Source of the DNA: Curtobacterium sp. MCSS17_015 | Lineage (GTDB): Bacteria > Actinomycetota > Actinomycetes > Actinomycetales > Microbacteriaceae | Direction: 5' to 3' | NCBI RefSeq assembly: GCF_003234265.2 | Contig: NZ_CP126256.1 | Span: 1,178,001 to 1,242,000 of the forward strand | DNA: 64,000 nt | Shown here: in pieces, positions 16,069 to 23,864 of the stretch | How positions within the stretch are numbered: the first letter of the stretch is position 1 | Layout: each line of letters begins with the position of its first letter | Translations under genes and position numbers: made by a program | Notes under the pieces: generated by a model | Database searches by the model: none | Seen by the model: the letters and a program-made list of their open reading frames with translations, nothing else | Told to the model about the DNA's origin: nothing

Positions 16069-17523
16069 TCAGCGGTGGTCGTCGCTGCGGTCGCGCTGTA
16101 CGGCGGTCGGCTCCGTGACGAGGCCGGTCGGCGCCTTGTCCGCGACCTTGCGGCCGTGCGTGAACCAGGTCACGAGCCACAGCACGACGCCGAGCGCGAG
16201 CAGCGCCCCGGCGATCTGGTACTGCTCACCGGCGCGGCCCGACGAGAACGGCAGCACCAGCCACAGGCACGCCACCACCCCGATGACGGGGAGGACGACG
16301 CCCGCCCTGAAGTGCTTGTGCCCGACCTTGTCCCGTCGCAGCACGAGCACCGAGGTGTTGACGACCGCGAACACGGCCAGCAGCAGCAGCGAGGTCGTCC
16401 CGCCCAGGATCACCACGATCGGCGACTCCGGGTCGAGCGACACCCAGCCGATGAGCACCAGGGAGATGAGGGTCGTGAAGACGATCGCGGTCGACGGGGT
16501 CCGACGCGTGGGGGAGACCCGTCCGAGGAAGCCCGGCAGCACGCCCTGCTTGCTCATGCCGTACAGCAACCGGGACGCCATCATCATGTTGATGAGCGCG
16601 GTGTTCGCGACCGCGAACATCGAGATGAACGGCAGGACCGCACCGATCGGGAAGTCCGGCGCCGCGGTCTGCACGACGGTCACCAGCGGGGTCTCGTTGC
16701 CCGCGAGCTGGCCGATCGGGACCACGGCGACGGCACAGATCGACACGAGGACGTAGATGACGGCGGTGATGCCGAGGCCGGTCAGCATCACGCGGGGGAA
16801 GATCCGCGACGGGTCCTTCGTCTCCTCCGCCATGTTCACCGAGTCCTCGAACCCGACCATCGCGAAGAACGCCAGCGACGTCGCCGTCGAGACGCTGAGC
16901 AGCAGGCTCTTGTCCTCCGGGGTCTCGAACATCACCACCCGCGAGAAGTCCGCGTTGCCCCCGGCGATGGCGGCGAAGCCCACCAGGATGACGAGCACGA
17001 GACCCGAGAGCTCGACGAGGGTGAGCACGACGTTGGTCTTCACGCTCTCGCTGACCCCGCGGAAGTTCACCGCCATCACCGCGAGCATGAACCCCATCGC
17101 GATGAGCATCACCACGGTGTTCGGCAGCTCGAGCCCGAAGCCGACGCCGAGGTTCGCCGCGAACGCCCGCGACGCCGTCGACGCCGACGTGATCCCCGAG
17201 CACATCACGATGAAGGTGACGATGAACGTGACGAAGTGGATGCCGAACGCCTTGTGCACGTAGAGGGCGGCACCGGCCGTCTGCGGGTACTTCGTCACGA
17301 GCTCCAGGTACGAGAACACCGTGAGCAGCGCCACCGAGAAGGCGATGAGGAACGGCAGCCACGCAGCACCGCCGACCTCCGCCGCCACCTGCCCGGTGAG
17401 CGCGTACACCCCCGTTCCGAGGATGTCGCCGACGATGAACAGCAGCAGGAGTTTCGGACCGATGACGCGACGGAGCTCGGTCTGCTGCCCCGGGTCGTGC
17501 TCGGTCTTCGTGGTGGTCGCCAT
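16069..17523 (-). CDS. APC-superfamily amino-acid permease
   Basis: 484 residues with about 12 membrane segments. The first helix reads IVGDILGTGVYALTGQVAAEVGG, the unwound binding segment of APC carriers, and MVGFEDSVNMAEETKDPSRIFP is the conserved cytoplasmic loop. It differs from the 11.3-kb permease in this first motif (GTGVY rather than GAGIF), placing it in another APC branch. The likely role is amino-acid uptake; substrate not determinable here. The ATG at 17523 is preceded by GGTGAGG. It is divergent from the acidic 17.6-kb gene. Confidence 0.88.
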   Translation of the reverse strand: MATTTKTEHDPGQQTELRRVIGPKLLLLFIVGDILGTGVYALTGQVAAEVGGAAWLPFLIAFSVALLTVFSYLELVTKYPQTAGAALYVHKAFGIHFVTFIVTFIVMCSGITSASTASRAFAANLGVGFGLELPNTVVMLIAMGFMLAVMAVNFRGVSESVKTNVVLTLVELSGLVLVILVGFAAIAGGNADFSRVVMFETPEDKSLLLSVSTATSLAFFAMVGFEDSVNMAEETKDPSRIFPRVMLTGLGITAVIYVLVSICAVAVVPIGQLAGNETPLVTVVQTAAPDFPIGAVLPFISMFAVANTALINMMMASRLLYGMSKQGVLPGFLGRVSPTRRTPSTAIVFTTLISLVLIGWVSLDPESPIVVILGGTTSLLLLAVFAVVNTSVLVLRRDKVGHKHFRAGVVLPVIGVVACLWLVLPFSSGRAGEQYQIAGALLALGVVLWLVTWFTHGRKVADKAPTGLVTEPTAVQRDRSDDHR

Positions 17524-17606
17524 GCCTCACCCTGGTCCTGCTGACCGCTCCCTGTCCAGTCCCACAGGGAAATCCGCCGGCCCGGGCACGTGCAGCGGTC
17601 CGTCGA

Positions 17607-17612
17607 TACGCT
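17607..17612 (+). promoter_or_regulatory. -10 element TACGCT of a leaderless start
   Basis: TACGCT lies 7 nt before ATG 17620 and no Shine-Dalgarno sequence is present, the usual geometry of a leaderless actinobacterial transcript. Confidence 0.5.
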
Positions 17613-17619
17613 GCCCTGC

Positions 17620-18048
17620 ATGGACGAGGAGTCGACGACCACCGAAGAACCCATCGAGTTCGCGGACTTCAACGCGAAGCTGCTCGTGCTCGACGTGCTT
17701 TGCTACGACCTCGACGTCATCGAGCCCTACGACGGGGACGACGACGAGGACGTCGTCGCGGAGGAGGACGTCGACGGGCAGGACGACCGGGCGCGGGAGT
17801 ACTACGACGAGCTCGACCTCCTGCCGTCGCAGCTCGACCTGGTGACGGAGCTCACCGTCGACTCGGACCTGGAGATCCTGCAGGACCTGCACCCCGGGTG
17901 GGACGGGTCCGACGACCGCTACGACCCGCAGAACTGGGACGACCTCGTCGACCTGCCGGCCCTCCGGGTCGTGTACGCGGCAGCGCCGTTGCCGGCGCAC
18001 GTGTCCGAGGCGCTCACCGCGAAGGGCGTCGAGGTCCGCTCGGCCTGA
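17620..18048 (+). CDS. Acidic hypothetical protein resembling DUF6892
   Basis: 142 residues, extremely acidic in the first half. It opens with FADFNAKLLVLDVLCYD, continues with VTELTVDSDLEILQDLHPGWDG and DDLVDLPALRVVYA. This layout, a buried LxLDxLCY helix followed by LPxLxxV, resembles the immunity-like DUF6892 proteins, in which a WDG(S/E)DD segment is typical; I give that from memory and with caution. ATG 17620 is preferred over 17590 because a TACGCT promoter box ends 7 nt upstream. No toxin gene is adjacent. Function unknown. Confidence 0.7.
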   Translation: MDEESTTTEEPIEFADFNAKLLVLDVLCYDLDVIEPYDGDDDEDVVAEEDVDGQDDRAREYYDELDLLPSQLDLVTELTVDSDLEILQDLHPGWDGSDDRYDPQNWDDLVDLPALRVVYAAAPLPAHVSEALTAKGVEVRSA

Positions 18049-18133
18049 CGCCGACGCACCGTGGGGCACCGCCCGCCTGCGACGCCTGACCGCGCACCGA
18101 CCGGTCGAACACCGCCCGGCCGCACACCACGCG

Positions 18134-18769
18134 TCAGCGTAGTTCGGCGAGCTGCGCGGTGAACTGCGCCGCGCCTCCCTGAGCGGGGTGCCGCACGGCG
18201 ATCGCGTCGATGCCCGCTGCCGCCAGGGCGCCCTGTGCCTTCCGCCCCACCGCGACGAACCGACGCGCTCCGACGGCCTCGGCCAGGGCGAGTGCGACGG
18301 GAGCGCCGTCCCGCACCTCGGCCGGCCGCGGCGTCCGGTTCGTCAGCCGGTCCGGGGCGACGAAGGGGTGGTGCGGGAACACCGCCCACAGCACCGGGAG
18401 TGGGCCGTGCCATCCGCGGAGGGCGGCGTGCACCACCCGGGAGGACGCCTCCCACGGCGCGGTCGGGGCGTCGGGGACGGTGAGGGGGACGTCGGCGAAG
18501 AGCCCGTCCGGGTCCTGCAGCTCCCGCATGCTCGTGAAGGGCACGCCGGTGTTCGTCATGCCGCGCCAGCCGGAAGCCTCCGCGACCAGGATCGTGTCGG
18601 CGCCCGGCCCGGACCGCTGCAGGTAGCGGTCGAGGTTCGCGCGCCGGAGGGTCCCCGCCCCGCCGACGCCGTCGACGTCGAACAAGCGCTCGGCGTCCGC
18701 CGCTGCCGGGACGGCGTCGAGCGCCGCCCAGAACGCGGCCAGGTCGACCGGTGCGGTGTCGAGCGTCAC
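18134..18769 (-). CDS. Uracil-DNA glycosylase superfamily protein
   Basis: 211 residues. ILVAEASGWRGMTNTGVPF near residue 60 corresponds to the active-site loop 1 region (GxxPGxxGxxxTGxPF-like), and VRHPAQGGAAQF near the C-terminus is the HPSP-type motif II. ARRFVAVGRKAQGAL precedes it, as in the family's substrate-binding strand. The loop-1 residues deviate from canonical family 4/5 enzymes, so catalytic specificity is open. GTG start with GAGGG 5-9 nt upstream. It starts 7 nt after the glycosyltransferase stop and is probably cotranscribed with it. Confidence 0.8.
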   Translation of the reverse strand: MTLDTAPVDLAAFWAALDAVPAAADAERLFDVDGVGGAGTLRRANLDRYLQRSGPGADTILVAEASGWRGMTNTGVPFTSMRELQDPDGLFADVPLTVPDAPTAPWEASSRVVHAALRGWHGPLPVLWAVFPHHPFVAPDRLTNRTPRPAEVRDGAPVALALAEAVGARRFVAVGRKAQGALAAAGIDAIAVRHPAQGGAAQFTAQLAELR

Positions 18770-18776
18770 GTCGCCC

Positions 18777-19976
18777 TCAGCGTCCGAGGACCCGCAGGTA
18801 CACGCGCTCGAGCCCGGCGGCCGACCGTTCCCAGCTCAGGCGCTCCGCGTGCTCGCGACCGGCGGAGGCCAGCGCGGCGGCGTACTCCGGCTCGGTCAGG
18901 ATGCGCTGGATCTCCGAGGCCCAGACAGCGGGGTCGCGGGACTCGAGGACGACACCGGTCTCCCCGTCGACGACGGCTTCGCGGAGGCCGCCGGCAGCGG
19001 CTGCCACGACGGGCACACCGGACGCGGAACCCTCGAGCGCCACCAGGCCGTAGGTCTCGGAGTGCGACGGCACCAGCACGGCTGCCGCCCCGCGGAACAG
19101 GAACGCCAGGTCGGCGCGCGACTGCGGCCCGATGAAGGTGACACGGTCGGCGATGCCCCGCGACTTGGCGAGCCGACGCAGTTCGGCCACGTGGTCGCCC
19201 GCCTCGCTCGAGGCATCCCCGGCGATGACGAGGGTGGGACGGGCCTCCCGGTCGATGCCGGCGACGGCCTCGATCGCGAGGTCCAGGCCCTTGAGCGGTT
19301 GCACGCGTGCGGCGGCGACGACGTACGGGGCGGCCGCGCGGCGGGCACCGAGGCCGGCGGGTCGGAACACCGACCCGTCCACCCCCGGCGGGACGATCCA
19401 GACGCGCGACGGGTCGCCGCCGAGCCGGGCGCGGACGGTCTCGGCCTCGGCCTCGCTCACGACGACGATCGCGTCGGAGTCGCGGGCGAGCTGCTGCTCG
19501 GCGGCCATCCGCCCGGCCGACTCCGGTCGCTCGCCCTCCGACAGGGGCGTCGCGGCGTCGGCGGCGATCGAGTGGAAGGACTGCACGTGCGGCACGCCGC
19601 GATCACGGGCTACGGGCAGTGCGGCTGCGCCGGAGAACCAGTGGTGCGAGTGGAACACGTCGAACGGTCCGAGGGCGGCGAGTCCCTGTCGGAATGGTTC
19701 GATGAAGCCGTCGTGCTCGCCCTTCGGGACCGGTTCGGCAGGGCCGGCGGAGAGGAACCGCAGGCAGACCCCGGGGACGAGGGCCACGGAGTCGGGCTGC
19801 GTCGGAGCCGACCGGCGGGTGATGATGTCGACCTGGTGGCCCCGGTCGGCGAGGGCCTCGGCCTGGTGCCGCACGACGACGTTCATGCCGCCCACCTCGC
19901 CGGAACCCGGTTCGTCACCGGGGGAGGTGTGCAGCGAGACCAGCCCGATGCGCAGCGGTTCGGTCGTCGTGCTCAC
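18777..19976 (-). CDS. GT4 glycosyltransferase, MshA-like
   Basis: 399 residues, GT-B fold. The N-terminus SLHTSPGDEPGSGEVGGMN matches the donor/acceptor loop of MshA (D-inositol-3-phosphate glycosyltransferase, first step of mycothiol synthesis), and FHSHHWFSG also fits. The C-terminal donor domain has VVAAARVQPLKGLDLAIEA and the SHSETYGLVALEGSASGVPVVA E-x7-E motif. It could be MshA itself or a related sugar transferase; it is a little shorter than mycobacterial MshA. A TAGGCT box 6 nt before the GTG (19983-19988) indicates a leaderless transcript, divergent from the LigD-pol gene. Confidence 0.82.
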   Translation of the reverse strand: MSTTTEPLRIGLVSLHTSPGDEPGSGEVGGMNVVVRHQAEALADRGHQVDIITRRSAPTQPDSVALVPGVCLRFLSAGPAEPVPKGEHDGFIEPFRQGLAALGPFDVFHSHHWFSGAAALPVARDRGVPHVQSFHSIAADAATPLSEGERPESAGRMAAEQQLARDSDAIVVVSEAEAETVRARLGGDPSRVWIVPPGVDGSVFRPAGLGARRAAAPYVVAAARVQPLKGLDLAIEAVAGIDREARPTLVIAGDASSEAGDHVAELRRLAKSRGIADRVTFIGPQSRADLAFLFRGAAAVLVPSHSETYGLVALEGSASGVPVVAAAAGGLREAVVDGETGVVLESRDPAVWASEIQRILTEPEYAAALASAGREHAERLSWERSAAGLERVYLRVLGR

Positions 19977-19982
19977 CGGACC

Positions 19983-19988
19983 AGCCTA
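19983..19988 (-). promoter_or_regulatory. -10 element TAGGCT of the glycosyltransferase gene
   Basis: On the minus strand TAGGCT ends 6 nt before GTG 19976, with no Shine-Dalgarno sequence between them. Confidence 0.5.
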
Positions 19989-20131
19989 GCGAGCGGGTGG
20001 CCGCGGCCAGGCCGCGGGACGCTGCTCCCGGCGCACAGGAGCGACGACGGCGGGCTGCCGGCCCACGTCGTCCACCGGGTCGGACGGGAGGCCCGGACCG
20101 GTCCCGAGCACCTGCACCCGCGCCGAGGGAG

Positions 20132-20137
20132 TAGGTT
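20132..20137 (+). promoter_or_regulatory. -10 element TAGGTT of the LigD-pol gene
   Basis: TAGGTT ends 7 nt before ATG 20145; no Shine-Dalgarno sequence is present, so the transcript is probably leaderless. Confidence 0.5.
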
Positions 20138-20144
20138 CCGCAGC

Positions 20145-21164
20145 ATGGCGACACCGGCGACGACGCTGACCGTGCCCGGACCCGCTGGCGACCGGGAGGT
20201 CCGGATCTCCAGTCCGTCCCGCGTGCTCTGGCCGGACCTCGGCATCACCAAGCTCGACCTGGCGCAGTACCTCGTCGACGTGGGCGAGCCCTTCGTCCGG
20301 GCGAACGGCGACCGGCCGATCTCGCTGCAGCGGTTCCCGGACGGCGTCGACGGCGAGCAGTTCTTCTCGAAGAACCCGCCGAAGGGCGCCCCCGACTACG
20401 TCCGCGCCGTGACGGTGACCTACCCGAGCGCCCGGAGTCACCCGCAACTCGTGGTCGATGAGCCGGCCGTCGCGGTCTGGGCGGCGCAGATGAACACCGT
20501 CGTCTTCCACCCGTGGGCGTCCCGAGCCGAGGACAGCGACCACCCGGACCAGCTCCGCATCGACCTGGACCCGCAGCCCGGTACCGACTTCCACGACGCC
20601 GTCCCCGCCGCGCACGAGTTGCGGAAGGTCCTGGCCGAGGTCGGTCTGGAGGCATGGGTGAAGACGAGCGGCAACCGTGGCCTGCACGTGTTCACACCGA
20701 TCGAGCCCGCGTACGAGTTCCTCGACGTCCGGCACGCGGTGATCGCGGCGGCACGCGAACTCGAGCGACGGATGCCCGAGCAGGTGACGACGGCGTGGTG
20801 GAAGGAGGAGCGCGGCCAGCGCGTCTTCGTCGACTTCAACCAGGCGAACCGCGACCGGACGATGGCCGGCGCGTACAGTCCGCGCGCACTGCCGCACGCC
20901 GCGGTGTCGACCCCGCTCGCCTGGGACGAGCTGGACGCAGCCGACCCGACCGCGTTCACGATCCGGACCGTGCCCGAGCGGCTCGCCACGGTCGGCGACC
21001 CGTGGGAGGCGATGTCCGCTGCGCCGCGGAGCATCGACCCCCTGCTCGAGTGGTGGCGACGGGACCTGGAGGACGGTCTCGGCGAACTGCCGTTCCCGCC
21101 GGACTTCCCGAAGATGCCCGGCGAGCCGCCCCGCGTGCAGCCGTCCCGAGCCAGGAAGGCCTAG
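20145..21164 (+). CDS. Stand-alone LigD-type polymerase/primase domain protein
   Basis: 339 residues comprising only the AEP polymerase domain of bacterial NHEJ ligases: RVLWPDLGITKLDLAQYL at the N-terminus, EQFFSKNPPKGAPDYV, NTVVFHPWASRAEDSDHPDQ, the metal-binding RIDLDPQPGTDF, VKTSGNRGLHVF and VFVDFNQANRDRTMAGAYS. Such PolDom proteins add or fill in ribo- or deoxynucleotides at DNA breaks and gaps. There is no ligase or nuclease domain in the same chain; a separate ATP-dependent ligase (LigC type) lies 450 bp away, pointing towards it. No Ku gene is in the window. The arrangement resembles the mycobacterial Prim-PolC/LigC pair used in excision repair. Confidence 0.93.
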   Translation: MATPATTLTVPGPAGDREVRISSPSRVLWPDLGITKLDLAQYLVDVGEPFVRANGDRPISLQRFPDGVDGEQFFSKNPPKGAPDYVRAVTVTYPSARSHPQLVVDEPAVAVWAAQMNTVVFHPWASRAEDSDHPDQLRIDLDPQPGTDFHDAVPAAHELRKVLAEVGLEAWVKTSGNRGLHVFTPIEPAYEFLDVRHAVIAAARELERRMPEQVTTAWWKEERGQRVFVDFNQANRDRTMAGAYSPRALPHAAVSTPLAWDELDAADPTAFTIRTVPERLATVGDPWEAMSAAPRSIDPLLEWWRRDLEDGLGELPFPPDFPKMPGEPPRVQPSRARKA

Positions 21165-21310
21165 ACGAACGAGGAAGCGTCCTCGCGACGGGCCCCGTCG
21201 TCCTCGACGCGGGAGGTCTGCAGCGGCAGGCCGACCGTGGCGGTGTGCAGTCGGGTGAGGCGCGACCAGGTGCGGCGGTTGCCCTGCGTGACGCCGTCGA
21301 GGACGATCAT
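21161..21310 (-). CDS. Small protein, unknown function, coupled to upstream membrane peptide
   Basis: 49 residues, MIVLDGVTQGNRRTWSRLTR onwards, hydrophilic and arginine-rich, ending REDASSFV. Its ATG overlaps the TGA of the preceding 53-residue gene (ATGA), implying translational coupling. Its stop codon overlaps the stop of the convergent LigD-pol gene. I do not recognise a family. The overlap geometry is the main support, so the call is tentative. Confidence 0.5.
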   Translation of the reverse strand: MIVLDGVTQGNRRTWSRLTRLHTATVGLPLQTSRVEDDGARREDASSFV

Positions 21311-21469
21311 GCGCCGAGCCCGACCGTGACGAAGGCGAGCGCTGCGGCGGTGACGCCGGCGATGCCGCTGACGACCGCGCTGGTCTGGAGGGCACGCTGG
21401 TGACGCGCCTCGCGGACCTCGCTGAGAGGGCTGCGCTGTGCTCGGCGTACGAGGATCTCGTTGCTCATG
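21307..21469 (-). CDS. Small single-span membrane protein, unknown function
   Basis: 53 residues: a charged N-terminus (SNEILVRRAQRSPLSEVREA) followed by one membrane segment SAVVSGIAGVTAAALAFVTV at about residues 30-50. GGAG stands 5-8 nt before the ATG. The gene is followed by an ATGA overlap into a second small gene. An inverted repeat at 21546-21560 in an unusually AT-rich stretch lies upstream and may control the pair. No known family recognised. Confidence 0.6.
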
Positions 21470-21545
21470 TCCACTCCGATCCGTGGTGTCGAGACGGTGG
21501 CGGGCCACCGTTCCCCTGGTATCTCGAATGCTTCCACAGTTTCAC

Positions 21546-21560
21546 TAGTTCGGCTAACTA
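21546..21560. promoter_or_regulatory. Inverted repeat TAGTT-N5-AACTA, candidate operator
   Basis: A perfect 5-bp inverted repeat with a 5-nt spacer in an AT-rich island between the small gene pair (minus) and the end of the LigC gene. The spacing suits a MarR-like dimer. It is the only AT-rich patch for several kilobases. Confidence 0.4.
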
Positions 21561-21611
21561 CTGATGGGACCGAAGCGCCAATCGGACAACTGCTCGCCCG
21601 TTGCTGCCCTG

Positions 21612-22658
21612 TCAGGACAGGACGTCGCTGAGGTCGTACGCCGCCGGGACCTCCAGCTGGTCGAACCCGCACGAGCGCGCCTCGCGGTCCGGCCGCCATC
21701 GCGAGAACTGCACCGTGTGCCGGAACCGGTCGCCCTCCATCTGGTCGTACCGGACCTCCAGCACGCGCTCCGGTGCCAACCGGACGAAGGACGTGTCGCG
21801 GCCGGACGAGAACCGCGACCGTTCCCCGTCGCCGGTGACGGGCCTCCCGTCCGCGTCCCGCTCGACGAGCGGCTCCAACTCGTCGACCAGCTCGCGACGG
21901 CGCTTGTCGGAGAACGCGGACACGCCGCCGACCATCCGCAGCTCGCCGTCCTCGTCGTACAGGCCGAGCAACAGCGACCCGACGCCGGTCCCGCTCTTGT
22001 GGACCCGGTACCCGACCGCCACCACGTCGGCCTCGCGGTGGTGCTTCACCTTGAGCATCGTCCGCTTGGCCGGCTCGTAGGGACGACGCCGCGGCTTCGC
22101 CACCACCCCGTCCAGTCCCGCCCCCTCGAAGGTCGTCAACCACCGGCGGGCGGTCTCCACGTCGAGCGTCGTCCGGGTCACGAACAGGGGAGCCGTCAGA
22201 CCGTCGCCGAGTCCCTCGAGCGCCGCCCGTCGGTCGTCGAACGGTCGACCGGTCAGGTCCTCGCCGTCCAGGTGCAGCACGTCGAACGCGACGAACTGCG
22301 CGGGTGTCTCCACCGACAGCTTCGCGATCCGGGACGCCGCCGGGTGGATCCGCTGCGACAACGCCTCCCAGTCCAGCCGTTCGTGCCCGGGCTCGCCCGA
22401 GCGGACGATCACCTCACCGTCGAGCACGACCGGGTGGTCGCGACCGCCGAACTGGTCGCGGAACGCCTTGACCAGCTCCGGGAAGTACCGGGTCAGCGGC
22501 TTCGACCCGCGGCTGCCGATCTCGACCTCGTCGCCCTCGATCGTCACGATGCCGCGGAAGCCGTCCCACTTCGGCTCGTACCGCAGGCCGCCGGCGACGC
22601 TGTCGGGGTCGGGCACGGTGGCGACGGCCTTGGCGAGCATGGGCGCGATGGTCTCCAT
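21612..22658 (-). CDS. ligC: ATP-dependent DNA ligase, LigC type
   Basis: 348 residues. The nucleotidyltransferase active site is YEPKWDGFRG with Lys30 as the adenylated residue. RGSKPLTRYFPEL (motif Ia), VVLDGEV (motif III), FVAFDVLHLDG (IIIa), GLDGVVAKPR (IV) and MLKVKHH (V) follow, and the OB-fold C-terminus ends with GFDQLEVPAAYDLSDVL. Length and motifs match mycobacterial LigC, a nick-sealing ligase linked to a backup break- or excision-repair route. It converges on the stand-alone LigD-type polymerase gene at 20.1-21.2 kb, which suggests the two act in one pathway. Confidence 0.92.
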   Translation of the reverse strand: METIAPMLAKAVATVPDPDSVAGGLRYEPKWDGFRGIVTIEGDEVEIGSRGSKPLTRYFPELVKAFRDQFGGRDHPVVLDGEVIVRSGEPGHERLDWEALSQRIHPAASRIAKLSVETPAQFVAFDVLHLDGEDLTGRPFDDRRAALEGLGDGLTAPLFVTRTTLDVETARRWLTTFEGAGLDGVVAKPRRRPYEPAKRTMLKVKHHREADVVAVGYRVHKSGTGVGSLLLGLYDEDGELRMVGGVSAFSDKRRRELVDELEPLVERDADGRPVTGDGERSRFSSGRDTSFVRLAPERVLEVRYDQMEGDRFRHTVQFSRWRPDREARSCGFDQLEVPAAYDLSDVLS

Positions 22659-22732
22659 GCGGCCTGTCTACGCGCAGACGACGGGTCCGGCCTGGAGGCG
22701 CGACCCGGGCCCGCCAGGACGCCGTCGGTCGT

Positions 22733-22738
22733 TATGGT
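22733..22738 (+). promoter_or_regulatory. -10 element TATGGT of the MBL-fold gene
   Basis: TATGGT ends 6 nt before GTG 22745, consistent with a leaderless transcript; the divergent ligase start is at 22658. Confidence 0.45.
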
Positions 22739-22744
22739 GGTCGC

Positions 22745-23764
22745 GTGTCGATCCCGCCGCCCGTCAGCAGCGTGCAGGCCGAGGCGCTCGCCGCCGGTGT
22801 CCTGCCGCCCGTCGAGGAGGTCCGGCCCGGCATCTGGACCGTCGCCGTCCCCTTCCGCGGCGGTGTCCCCGACGCGACGCTCGCGTACGTCGTCGAGGGC
22901 GCCGACGGATCGCTCGCGGTGATCGACCCCGGGGGGAGCGGGGACGGGGCGCTCGACGTGCTGTCCGAGGGGTTCCGGGCCATCGGTCGGGCCGTCGAGG
23001 ACGTCACCCTGATCGCGGTCACGCACCTGCACGCCGACCACCTCGGTGCTGCCGCCCACGTGCGACGGGTCTCCGGCGCCCCGGTCGCGATGCACGCGGC
23101 GGAGGTCCGGGCGCTCGAGCACGAGCGTGACGACGCCGAGCAGGACGAGCGGGACGTCCGGACGTGGGGCGTGCCCGAGCACCTGCTCGGCGGGGTGCTG
23201 GCTGCGTGGGGGACCGGTCGGCGCATCGGCTCCGGCGCCACGGGGGCTCCGGTCGCCGACCTGCTGCTCGCGGACGGCGACGTGCTGCCGATCCCGGGCC
23301 GGTCGATCCGCACACTGTGGACGCCGGGGCACACCGGGGGACACGTCTGCTTCGTGGACGAGCCGGACGGGCTGCTCTTCACGGGCGACCACGTGCTGCC
23401 GCGCATCAACTCCGGCATCGGACTCGGTGGCCGGACGGAGTCGAACCCGCTGCGCGACTCGCTCGACTCCTTGGCCGCACTGGCCGGGTTCGCCGCGTTC
23501 GAGGTGTGCCCGGGGCACGAGTACCGCTTCCGTGACGTCGTGTCGCGGGGCCGGGAGCTGGTGCGGCACCGGGACGAACGCACCCGGCACGTGGCGGACG
23601 CCCTCGACCGACTCGACCGCCCCACACTGTTCGAGGTGGCGTCCCGCGTGCCGTTCACGGGCGGGATCGGAGCGCTGTCGGGGTACCTGCTCGGCAGCGC
23701 TCTGCGGCAGACCGCGTACCACGTCGACCTGCTCGGTCGCGCCGACGAGGTCCGACCCGTCTGA
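22745..23764 (+). CDS. MBL-fold metallo-hydrolase
   Basis: 339 residues. The dinuclear metal signature THLHADHLG is at about residues 97-105, with further ligands in TPGHTGGH (~195), FTGDHVLP (~213) and CPGHEY (~255). The overall layout, with a C-terminal helical extension after the MBL core, resembles the LACTB2/RNase Z-like hydrolase branch that includes GloB-type enzymes and quorum-quenching relatives. The substrate cannot be assigned. The GTG start follows a TATGGT box. A bidirectional terminator separates it from the convergent LAYTG surface-protein gene. Confidence 0.88.
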   Translation: MSIPPPVSSVQAEALAAGVLPPVEEVRPGIWTVAVPFRGGVPDATLAYVVEGADGSLAVIDPGGSGDGALDVLSEGFRAIGRAVEDVTLIAVTHLHADHLGAAAHVRRVSGAPVAMHAAEVRALEHERDDAEQDERDVRTWGVPEHLLGGVLAAWGTGRRIGSGATGAPVADLLLADGDVLPIPGRSIRTLWTPGHTGGHVCFVDEPDGLLFTGDHVLPRINSGIGLGGRTESNPLRDSLDSLAALAGFAAFEVCPGHEYRFRDVVSRGRELVRHRDERTRHVADALDRLDRPTLFEVASRVPFTGGIGALSGYLLGSALRQTAYHVDLLGRADEVRPV

Positions 23765-23806
23765 CCCGCCGGCGGGCAGCCGACCGATCGCGCTGCCGAA
23801 CGGGAA

Positions 23807-23842
23807 CGGCCCCGTCGATCCGTGACGGGATCGACGGGGCCG
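23807..23842. terminator. Bidirectional terminator between MBL hydrolase and LAYTG protein genes
   Basis: A 15-bp perfect stem (23807-23821, arm CGGCCCCGTCGATCC, with 23828-23842) and a 6-nt loop lie between two convergent genes. Confidence 0.8.
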
Positions 23843-23864
23843 CGGGATGAGCCTCCCGTCCGGG

